Below the pieces are notes generated by a model, which ran no database searches, was not told where the DNA came from, and worked only from the letters and a program-made list of their open reading frames with translations. Source: Bryobacteraceae bacterium (GTDB lineage: Bacteria > Acidobacteriota > Terriglobia > Bryobacterales > Bryobacteraceae). From it: a DNA stretch of 64,000 nucleotides. Shown piece by piece: positions 1 to 7,307 of this stretch. A program made the translations under genes and the position numbers. The number at the start of each line of letters is the position of its first letter. Position 1 is the stretch's first letter. The stretch covers positions 186,001 through 250,000 of the forward strand of contig JANWVY010000004.1 of NCBI GenBank assembly GCA_025056455.1, read 5' to 3'.

Positions 1-199
1 CGAACGCATGCTGAATGCGCATCTCTAAGCGCGCAGCAAAATAGGCGGCCAGCTCAGCGACCCGTTGACTCCCCGGAAGGACCGGCCAGTTCCTTACCCA
101 ACGTTGGCCGCTGGCCGGCGCCTCTCTCCTCGCGCCAAACCAGTTGTGGGCCACGTGTGAGAATGTCGCTTGGGGCGAACTAGAATTGGGGAAGACCGC
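1..199. other. Upstream flank, possible tail of a preceding gene
   Basis: No complete gene is visible. In the second forward frame a short open stretch from the window edge ends at TAA (26-28), which could be the last eight codons of an upstream gene, but the fragment is too short to identify. The remainder up to the phosphatase start is GC-rich sequence without a convincing promoter hexamer pair or hairpin. Confidence 0.25.
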
Positions 200-2842
200 A
201 TGAGAAGATTGCCCGCCGCCTCCAAGCGAGAGTGCCACACCGTTTCACGGCGCAGGTTCGTTGCCGGCGCCATCGCCGCTGCTTCGGCTCACGCTCAAGA
301 GTTTCGAAGCGAATGGTCCAGCACGATCTCCCGTCCCTGGCTCGGCCCTGACTACTGGGCCAACCCGCTCCAAGACTGGCGCTTGCGCAACGGGCGCTTG
401 GAGTGTTTCGTCGCCGGTGGAGATCGCCATGTGATTCTCCTCACGCGCGAGTTGTCGCCGCAAGCCGGTGAGCTTCAGATGTCCGTCCGGTTTGGCCGCC
501 TCGAAGAAGACCAGTCGCCCCTTGGGCAGGGTTTCGTTGGGTTTCGCTTCGGCATCCGGGGCCAGTTTGGCGATTATCGCGACACGGCTGTTCATGGAAT
601 CGGTGTCAACGCCGGCGTTACGGGGGATGGGATGCTCTTTATCGCCGATCCGGAAACCCAGGGGCCGCGCATCAATCTAAATCAGCAGAACCTCACGCTC
701 CGGCTCCAGGCAGCTCCGGAAGGCGAAGCTTACCGCATTGCTCTTGAGGTTGCAGACGAACATGGCGCTGTGCTGGCCAGCGTGATCCGCAATCCGGCGC
801 CGCGGGAATGGTTGCACGGTGGCCTTGGCTTGGTTTGTAGCTCGGGACAGGTGGTCCGCACTCCCCACCCTCCTTTCATCACGCCAAGCGGTCAGGACCG
901 CCGGGATTCCCGCCGTGGTGGCACCCTGCGCTTTTGGTTCCGGGACTGGACGGTGTCTGGCTCAAAGTTAGTTGCCTATCCGGAGCGCGCCTACGGCCCT
1001 ATTCTCTTCGCCCTGCATACGCTGAGCCGGCGCGTCTTAAAGATGACCGCCCAGCTAGCGCCGCTCGATGACCCAGGCCTTGAGGTCCATCTTCAAATAC
1101 GCCAAGGGAACTCCTGGCGCACGGTTTCTCGGGCCCAACCCGATCCACTGTCCCGCACCGTTCATTATCGAATCGCCAGCTGGGATGACTCGCGCGACAT
1201 CCCCTACCGGCTTCTGCTTCGGAGAAAGGACGAAGAGGGCGCAACTGCCGAGCACACCTTGACAGGAACGATTCGAAAAGACCCCCGCAACAAGGATAGA
1301 ATCACCGTTGCCGCCTTGACCTGCTGCAATGATTTGGGTTTCCCGCACAGCGAGATTACCCGCGCCTTGAAACATCACAACCCGGACATCCTCTTCTTCA
1401 CGGGTGACCAGATTTATGAGCGTGTTGGAGGCTACGGCAATCAGTTAGAGCCAATCGAGCAAGCTACGCTCGATTATCTCCGCAAGTGGTACATCTTCGG
1501 CTGGGCCTTTGGCGATCTGTTTCGCGACATCCCAGTCGTAACTCTTCCCGACGATCACGACGTCTATCATGGCAATATCTGGGGTGCAGGGGGCAAGAAA
1601 GCTTCGGCCGAAGGCGATCCAGAAGCGAGTACGAATCGAGTCCAGGCTCTTCAAGATTCGGGTGGTTTCAAAATGCCTGCCCTATGGGTCAACATGGTGC
1701 AGCGAACGCAAACCAGCCACCTGCCGGATCCCTATGATCCGACGCCAGTCGAGCAAGGCATTACGGTCTACTACACCGAGCTCGTGTATGGCGGCGTTAG
1801 CTTCGCACTAATCGAAGACCGGAAATGGAAATCAGCTCCCCGCGGCCTGATTCCAGCGGCTGCGATTCGCAACGGGTGGGCTCAGAATCCACGCTATGAG
1901 CCGGTACGCGATGGCGATGTCAAGGGAGCGGAGCTGCTCGGCAAACGCCAGATGGAGTTTCTCGAGCGCTGGGCGGCAGACTGGAGCCATCAAGTTTGGA
2001 TGAAAGCGGTTGTTTCGCAGACCATTTGGACAAATTTATGCACGCTCCCTCCGCCTGCAAACACCGATGCCGTCACACCCCGGCTACCGTTACTTGCCCC
2101 AGGAGCTTACCCCGAGAATGAGGTCCACACTGCTGATCACGATTCCAACGGCTGGCCCCAGACGGCCCGCAATGAGGCGCTCCGCGTCGTGCGCAAGGCG
2201 CTTGCTTTTCACATCGGGGGCGACCAACACCTTGGCAGCACGGTCCAGTACGGAATCGATCAGTTTAATGATGGTCCCTATGTGATCTGCACGCCTGCGA
2301 TTTCCAATTTTTTTCCTCGCCGCTGGTATCCACCTAAGCCCGGACGAAACCGGCCTGCTCAGGCGCCCCGTTATTGTGGAGAATACTTTGACGGTTTCGG
2401 CAATCGCATGACGGTTCACGCTGTAGCGAATCCCCAACGCTACGGAGTGGAGCCCGCGATCGTAAACGATCGGGCTCCCGGCTACGGCATCATCGAACTC
2501 GAGAGGAGCACTCGCAAGATTACTTTTACCAACTGGCCGCGGTGGGTTGATCCGTCTCGCCCCGGCGCGAAGCCGTATCCGGGTTGGCCGATCACAATCC
2601 ACCAGCTGGACAACGGATCAAACGGCGCACCCTACCATTTGCCGCCGCTTGTTGGACTATCGGCCGAAGTGGTTGTTCAGGTAGTGGAGGAGGCGACAAA
2701 GGAGATCGTTTGTACCGTTCGCGCAAGCTCAGCGGAAATGGTGCTAGGCGTGCCCCGCGAGGGCGCCTACACGGTGCGACTAATCCCGGACAAAGGTCCC
2801 ATCCGCGAGCTTCGTGGCCAGCTCGCGAGAAAGCGCGCTTAA
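200..2842 (+). CDS. Exported PhoD-like metallophosphatase with N-terminal beta domain
   Basis: About 880 residues. A twin-arginine-type leader (SRRRFVAGA at residues 16-24, then an Ala-rich stretch ending AHAQ) predicts export by the Tat route, as is usual for PhoD phosphatases. Residues about 35-270 look like a concanavalin/LamG-type beta domain. The catalytic part has the metallophosphatase motifs GDQIYE (about 402), DDHDVYHGN (about 450) and GGDQHLGS (about 672), which in this family bind the metal centre that hydrolyses phosphomonoesters or phosphodiesters. I chose the ATG at 200, preceded by GGGGAAG, over an upstream TTG at 170 because the leader then starts normally. It is longer than typical PhoD because of the front domain. 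The substrate cannot be read from sequence. A hairpin follows the stop. Confidence 0.85.
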   Translation: MRRLPAASKRECHTVSRRRFVAGAIAAASAHAQEFRSEWSSTISRPWLGPDYWANPLQDWRLRNGRLECFVAGGDRHVILLTRELSPQAGELQMSVRFGRLEEDQSPLGQGFVGFRFGIRGQFGDYRDTAVHGIGVNAGVTGDGMLFIADPETQGPRINLNQQNLTLRLQAAPEGEAYRIALEVADEHGAVLASVIRNPAPREWLHGGLGLVCSSGQVVRTPHPPFITPSGQDRRDSRRGGTLRFWFRDWTVSGSKLVAYPERAYGPILFALHTLSRRVLKMTAQLAPLDDPGLEVHLQIRQGNSWRTVSRAQPDPLSRTVHYRIASWDDSRDIPYRLLLRRKDEEGATAEHTLTGTIRKDPRNKDRITVAALTCCNDLGFPHSEITRALKHHNPDILFFTGDQIYERVGGYGNQLEPIEQATLDYLRKWYIFGWAFGDLFRDIPVVTLPDDHDVYHGNIWGAGGKKASAEGDPEASTNRVQALQDSGGFKMPALWVNMVQRTQTSHLPDPYDPTPVEQGITVYYTELVYGGVSFALIEDRKWKSAPRGLIPAAAIRNGWAQNPRYEPVRDGDVKGAELLGKRQMEFLERWAADWSHQVWMKAVVSQTIWTNLCTLPPPANTDAVTPRLPLLAPGAYPENEVHTADHDSNGWPQTARNEALRVVRKALAFHIGGDQHLGSTVQYGIDQFNDGPYVICTPAISNFFPRRWYPPKPGRNRPAQAPRYCGEYFDGFGNRMTVHAVANPQRYGVEPAIVNDRAPGYGIIELERSTRKITFTNWPRWVDPSRPGAKPYPGWPITIHQLDNGSNGAPYHLPPLVGLSAEVVVQVVEEATKEIVCTVRASSAEMVLGVPREGAYTVRLIPDKGPIRELRGQLARKRA

Positions 2843-2851
2843 ACCTCTGCG

Positions 2852-2893
2852 CCTGGCGTGAGTTGCTGCCTCGCAGATTGGCGCCAGGATTTT
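2852..2893 (+). terminator. Candidate terminator after the PhoD-like gene
   Basis: A perfect 7-base stem (CCTGGCG at 2852-2858, CGCCAGG at 2882-2888) with a 23-base loop is followed by ATTTTA. It lies ten bases after the phosphatase stop and before the next gene. The T-run is short and the loop long, so termination efficiency is uncertain. Confidence 0.4.
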
Positions 2894-2950
2894 AGACAGG
2901 AGGGATCTTCCCTGGGACGCTTTTTCCACGCGCGGTAAACTATAAAGGCC

Positions 2951-4129
2951 ATGAATCGACGCTCTTTTCTTGCTTCTTCCGCTCTGCTTGCTGCGCAGGC
3001 TGCTGAGAAACCGCCCGTTCAGATCGGAATCGTAGGGGGAAGATTCGGCGCGACGTTTCAGTGGCATTTAGCCCCGGGTTGTAAGGTGGTTGCCGTTTGC
3101 GATATCTCTGCCGAGCGCCTTCAGAGGCTTTCCGAAGTCTACCGCTGCGGCAACACCTACCGCGACTTTCGCCAGATGTTGAAACATCCCGGCCTAAATG
3201 CCGTCGGCGTCTTCACCCCAGCTCCACTTCACGCCTGGATGGCAATTACGGCCATGAAAGCTGGCAAACATGTCATCAGTGCCGTTCCGGCGGGCCTCAC
3301 CGAGGAAGAACTCGTTGAACTGCTAGAGACCGTAAAGACCACTGGAATGAAGTACATGATGGCTGAAACGAGTTATTACCGGCCGGAAGTCATGACCTGC
3401 ATGGAGTGGGCCAAAGAAGGCCGCTTCGGCACCATTTTTTATTCCGAGGCCGAATACCACCACGAAGGTCTCCTCGAGCTCATGTTTGACGAACGTGGCC
3501 TGCCCACCTGGCGTCACGGCTTCCCTCCGATGCTCTATCCGACTCATTGCACTGGAATCGTGATCCCCGTCACCGGCGAGCGTTTGGTGGAAGTCACAGC
3601 CTATGGTTGGGGGGACGGCCACGAAGTCCTGAAGACAAACGTTTACAAAAATCCTTTTTGGAACACCGTCGGTTTGTTCCGTACCCAGAAGGGACACTCG
3701 GCCCGCATTTCCATCTTCTGGCATGTTGCAGCGGGGGGCACCGAGCGTGGGCTGTTCTATGGCGACCGCATGAGTTATCTTATGCAGCGGCCGGAGGGGT
3801 CGCCTAATACGGTCTTCCGCATTGCAAAAAATGGAGCAACCGTGATCGATAGCAATGGCTATCCCGAGGGCCAGGTCGAACGGATGGCTCCTCAAGAGCC
3901 AGACCATCTCCGCAAACTGCCAGAACCCATGCGCGTAAAGACCGGCCATGGCAATTCCCACACCTTCCTCACCTACGAATTCATCAGTGCGATCCAGCAA
4001 GACCGTCATCCAACCGTGAATGTATGGGAAGCGATTGCCTATACGCTTCCGGGCATCGTGGCCCACCAGTCCGCTTTGCGGGACGGGGAAACCATGAAGA
4101 TTCGCGACTACGGCTCAGCGCCTGGCTAG
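2951..4129 (+). CDS. Exported Gfo/Idh/MocA family oxidoreductase, GH109-like
   Basis: 392 residues. The N-terminus MNRRSFLASSALLAAQA is a short export leader of Tat style. A Rossmann motif (IGIVGGRFGATF) near residues 26-37 binds NAD(P). The usual EKP motif of sugar dehydrogenases is replaced by GKHVISAVPAGLTEEE, close to the EVPAA form I associate with family GH109, where the cofactor serves a redox-assisted glycoside cleavage. The later LYPTHCTG segment also matches that group. The role is therefore probably secreted carbohydrate modification: a GH109-type glycosidase, or an oxidoreductase of unknown substrate. AAAGG just before the ATG is a plausible ribosome site. It stands between a phosphatase and a glycan block, with a terminator candidate behind it. 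Confidence 0.8.
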   Translation: MNRRSFLASSALLAAQAAEKPPVQIGIVGGRFGATFQWHLAPGCKVVAVCDISAERLQRLSEVYRCGNTYRDFRQMLKHPGLNAVGVFTPAPLHAWMAITAMKAGKHVISAVPAGLTEEELVELLETVKTTGMKYMMAETSYYRPEVMTCMEWAKEGRFGTIFYSEAEYHHEGLLELMFDERGLPTWRHGFPPMLYPTHCTGIVIPVTGERLVEVTAYGWGDGHEVLKTNVYKNPFWNTVGLFRTQKGHSARISIFWHVAAGGTERGLFYGDRMSYLMQRPEGSPNTVFRIAKNGATVIDSNGYPEGQVERMAPQEPDHLRKLPEPMRVKTGHGNSHTFLTYEFISAIQQDRHPTVNVWEAIAYTLPGIVAHQSALRDGETMKIRDYGSAPG

Positions 4130-4142
4130 AATCCATGGCCGG

Positions 4143-4190
4143 GACGGGCTGGCTAGAAGCCGTGGTCCAGCTTGGTCCCGCCCGTCTTTT
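4143..4190 (+). terminator. Candidate Rho-independent terminator after the GH109-like gene
   Basis: GACGGGC (4143-4149) pairs perfectly with GCCCGTC (4180-4186), followed by TTTT. The 30-base loop contains smaller self-complementary pieces (GGCTAGAAGCC and CCAGCTTGG). It sits just after the stop at 4129 and before the first glycosyltransferase, separating the two transcription units. Confidence 0.5.
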
Positions 4191-4276
4191 ATGGCGCAGG
4201 AAGGGAAGTTCGTTTTGCAGTCATTCCAGAAAGGCATAGTGGCAGACTAGAAGAACGTCGCTTTGCTGCGTGTTCG

Positions 4277-5452
4277 ATGGCCAGCATTCTATTTTTGTCG
4301 CCCGAAGCACCCTATCCACTGGCAGGAGGTGGCTGCTACCGGACGGCCTCGCTGTTGGAGTTCCTCGCCCGACGCTATGACTTAGACCTTGTCTTATTTG
4401 CCGTAGCGGGCGCATCGGATCCAGAGGCTTCGCTGCCCCGAGGTTTAGCCCGAAACGTGTTCAAGCTGCGTTTGCCCGCACACTCCAAGCGATGGGCGCC
4501 GCGGGTCGCTCGCAATGTCTTGCGCCTGGCCCGGGGCATCCCGCCTCTGGTTGACCGTTACGGCCACCTTGAAGCTCAACTGAAGGATCTCCTCCAGGGC
4601 CGGCGTTATGACCTCGGCTGGATCGAACATTTTTGGTGTGCTCCCTACTGGGAGGTACTAAAGCCGGCTTGCCGCCAAATGGTGCTCGATTTGCACAATC
4701 TGGAGTCAGAGTGGTTTGACCGTGCGGCAGAGATAGCGAGTGGCCCGCTTGCGATGGCCTACCGGCGGTTCGCCGCGCGTTGCCTCTCTCTTGAACGGAA
4801 ATGGATTCCGAGATTTGATCACGTGCTGGTACCGTCTGAACGCGAACTGGCGAAGATTCCTTACCCGCACGTTCGAGTCTATCCGAACAGCATTCCCTGG
4901 GTGGTTCAGCCGCCAAGCAGACCGGATCAATCGATCGTATTCTCTGGCAACCTCGAGTACCGACCAAATCAAGACGCCGTTCGCTTCTTCGCCCGCAACG
5001 TGTGGCCACGGCTTCGACGTCGGTGGCCGAATCTCATATGGCGCATCGTTGGCAAGAATCCCGCTGGCGTGGCCCGTGAGCTCGCGGGAGATCCCCGGAT
5101 TGTGCTCACGGGGCCTGTGGCTGACGCCACTACGGAACTGGCCCAGTCGCAAGTGGCGATCGTACCGGTGCGGAGTGGGAGTGGAACGCGAGTAAAAATT
5201 CTTGAGGCTTGGGCGGCAGGTTTGCCAGTGGTCTCCACAGCCTTAGGCGCGGAAGGTCTTCAAGCCATTCCCGGAGTCCACTTCCTGACTGCTGATTCAG
5301 CTGAGGATTTTCTCACTGCCATTTCCTTGCTACTAGAAGCGAAGCCCGAACGGATGCGCCTTGGCTCGGCCGGCAGAAGACTCTACGAAGAGCGCTATAC
5401 ATGGGAGGCGGCCTGGAAGCTGCTACAGGGAGAAAAATTCCTTCCACCGTGA
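4277..5452 (+). CDS. Family 4 type glycosyltransferase
   Basis: 391 residues from the ATG at 4277. The upstream in-frame extension back to 4172 has no domain character. GT-B fold: the N-terminal half opens with the hydrophobic strand ASILFLSPEAPYPLAGGG. The C-terminal donor domain has FSGNLEYRPNQDAVRFF (about 222) and GTRVKILEAWAAGLPVVST (about 302), signatures of sugar transferases associated with exopolysaccharide systems (the PEP-CTERM/EpsH1-associated type is the closest I recall). It would transfer a nucleotide-activated sugar to a lipid-linked or glycan acceptor at the cytoplasmic membrane. It is the first gene of a co-directional block, and the next gene begins 23 bases downstream. Sugar and linkage are unknown. 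Confidence 0.85.
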   Translation: MASILFLSPEAPYPLAGGGCYRTASLLEFLARRYDLDLVLFAVAGASDPEASLPRGLARNVFKLRLPAHSKRWAPRVARNVLRLARGIPPLVDRYGHLEAQLKDLLQGRRYDLGWIEHFWCAPYWEVLKPACRQMVLDLHNLESEWFDRAAEIASGPLAMAYRRFAARCLSLERKWIPRFDHVLVPSERELAKIPYPHVRVYPNSIPWVVQPPSRPDQSIVFSGNLEYRPNQDAVRFFARNVWPRLRRRWPNLIWRIVGKNPAGVARELAGDPRIVLTGPVADATTELAQSQVAIVPVRSGSGTRVKILEAWAAGLPVVSTALGAEGLQAIPGVHFLTADSAEDFLTAISLLLEAKPERMRLGSAGRRLYEERYTWEAAWKLLQGEKFLPP

Positions 5453-5475
5453 GCGTCTATACTGAAAAGACGCGC

Positions 5476-6630
5476 ATGCGTTTCGCCATTGACGCCCATG
5501 CGATCGGGCAGCATCAGACGGGGAACGAAGTTTACATCCGAAATTTGCTAGATCGGCTGGCAAGCGTCGATTCTGAGGCAGACTTCATCGCCTATTTTTC
5601 CTCGCCGGCGGCCGCCAGCCGGCTTCCCAACCGCATTCTCCGCCGCTGGGTTTCCTCAAACCCCTTTGTTCGCCTCGGCTGGGAGCTTGGCCGGAAGATT
5701 AACGCTGAGCGGCCAGCCTTGCTCCACGTGCAATACACCGCGCCTTTGTGGAGCAAAGTGCCGATCGTGGTGAGCGTTCACGACGTGAGTTTTCTAGAAC
5801 ACCCGGAGTTCTTTTCTTTTCCCCGTGCTTTGCAGCTGCAGCAAACCGTCAAGCGTACGGTCGAAAGGGCTGCGCGCGTGCTCACCGTGAGTGAGTTTTC
5901 GCGTGCCGCCATCGAACGGCACTATCCTGCGGCTCGGGGGAAGACTTGCGTGACGCCAAATGCGGTTTCTGCCGCCTTCCGACCTATTCCGCGCGACCAA
6001 GCCCGCGCACGCGTGCAACGACTTCTCGGTTTCTCTTCACCCTTCCTTCTGAATGTGGGCGACCTCCAACCCCGAAAGAATCAAACGGGTTTGATCCGCG
6101 CCTTCGAAGAATTTCTTCGCCACAACCCGGGTCAGCCCCACCATTTGGTGATCGTCGGACAAAGCAAGTTTGACGGTGAACTGGTCAAGCAAGTCGCTGC
6201 GCGCTCGGCTGTCTCCTCTCGCATTCACTTTACTGGCTACGTGGACGACGCGTTTCTGCACCTGCTTTATAACGCCTGCGAGTTATTTGTTTTTCCCTCC
6301 TTTTACGAGGGCTTCGGCATCCCGATCCTTGAAGCCATGGCCTGCGGCTGCGCAGTGGCCTGCTCTAAGACGTCGGCGATGCCCGAGGTTGCTGACGGCG
6401 CCGCCATTTTCTTTGATCCCCGCTCGACAGCCGAAATGACGCGCTCGATTCAGGATTTGGTACTCAACCCTGAGATGCGAAGCCGTTACCAACGCTTGGG
6501 CCTGGCCCGCGCTTCCGTGTTTTCCTGGGATCGCACAGCGCGCCAGACGCTCGAGGTTTATTATGAAGTAGCGGGATCGGACCGCCGATTTGCCCCAGAC
6601 AGGCATTCGATAGGAGCAGGAAAATCATGA
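5476..6630 (+). CDS. Glycosyltransferase, GT4 family
   Basis: 384 residues from the ATG at 5476. An open extension to 5401 overlaps the preceding gene and lacks family character. The N-terminus MRFAIDAHAIGQHQTGNEVY is the typical acceptor-domain start. The donor domain has NVGDLQPRKNQTGLIRAF (about 192) and FYEGFGIPILEAMACG (about 275) with the conserved nucleotide-sugar-binding glutamate. Similar to mannosyl/rhamnosyl-type GT4 enzymes of lipopolysaccharide and exopolysaccharide synthesis; the exact sugar is not readable. Its stop codon region overlaps the start of the DUF3108 gene by four bases (ATGA), which indicates translational coupling. Confidence 0.88.
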   Translation: MRFAIDAHAIGQHQTGNEVYIRNLLDRLASVDSEADFIAYFSSPAAASRLPNRILRRWVSSNPFVRLGWELGRKINAERPALLHVQYTAPLWSKVPIVVSVHDVSFLEHPEFFSFPRALQLQQTVKRTVERAARVLTVSEFSRAAIERHYPAARGKTCVTPNAVSAAFRPIPRDQARARVQRLLGFSSPFLLNVGDLQPRKNQTGLIRAFEEFLRHNPGQPHHLVIVGQSKFDGELVKQVAARSAVSSRIHFTGYVDDAFLHLLYNACELFVFPSFYEGFGIPILEAMACGCAVACSKTSAMPEVADGAAIFFDPRSTAEMTRSIQDLVLNPEMRSRYQRLGLARASVFSWDRTARQTLEVYYEVAGSDRRFAPDRHSIGAGKS

Positions 6631-7307
6631 TTTGGCCCTTGCTAGCGAAAGCTTTGGTTCTGGCATCGCTATGCCGCGCCGATCTGACGGCTCCCGAAGT
6701 GCTCAACTATAGTATCAACTGGCCGAGCGGCCTAAGCCTGGGCGAAGCGACCCTCAAGGCCTCGCGGCAAGGCGAGGAAACTTGGAGTTTCGAACTCGAG
6801 TTCCAGGCTGCCGTCCCCGGTTTTGCTCTCGCTGACCGGTTCACTTCACTTACCAACGCCAATCAATGCTCGGCCTCTTTCGATAAGGACATCCACCACG
6901 GCAAGCGCAAATCCCGGGAAAGGATTACTTTTGACAGCCAGGCGGGAATTGCGACTCGCGAAACGCTGGGGGGTGGAAAGTCCACGCTTCAAATCCCGCC
7001 CTGTGCGCGCGATGCCCTGGCCTTTGTTTTTTATCTCCGCCGGGAACTGGCCCAAGGGCGAATCCCCGCGGCTCAGCGCGTTTTTTACGGAGCCCCCTAT
7101 CACGTCAAACTGGATTTCGGCGGAGTGCAGCGGATCCGGCTCGGCGATCGCTTTGTGGAGGCTGATCGCATTCAGGCCAGCGTGAAGGGACCAGCCTCAG
7201 AGTTTAGCCTGGAACTATTTTTTGCGAGGGATTCGGCTCGTACGCCCCTGCTGGTGAAGCTTCCCCTCAGCTTGGGGTTGTTCGCCATGGAGCTGGTTGG
7301 CGAGTGA
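6627..7307 (+). CDS. DUF3108 domain protein, exported
   Basis: 226 residues with an N-terminal hydrophobic leader (MIWPLLAKALVLASLCRA) and then a beta-rich region matching the DUF3108 pattern: a start like YSINWPSGLSLGEATLKA, a central RDALAFVFYLRR segment, and a late LFFARDSARTPLLVKLPL strand. Proteins of this type are periplasmic and of unproven function, often near outer-envelope or polysaccharide genes. It overlaps the previous gene by four bases (ATGA) and the next by four (GTGA at 7304-7307), so it is co-translated with two glycosyltransferase genes and may be an envelope partner of the pathway. Confidence 0.75.
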   Translation: MIWPLLAKALVLASLCRADLTAPEVLNYSINWPSGLSLGEATLKASRQGEETWSFELEFQAAVPGFALADRFTSLTNANQCSASFDKDIHHGKRKSRERITFDSQAGIATRETLGGGKSTLQIPPCARDALAFVFYLRRELAQGRIPAAQRVFYGAPYHVKLDFGGVQRIRLGDRFVEADRIQASVKGPASEFSLELFFARDSARTPLLVKLPLSLGLFAMELVGE

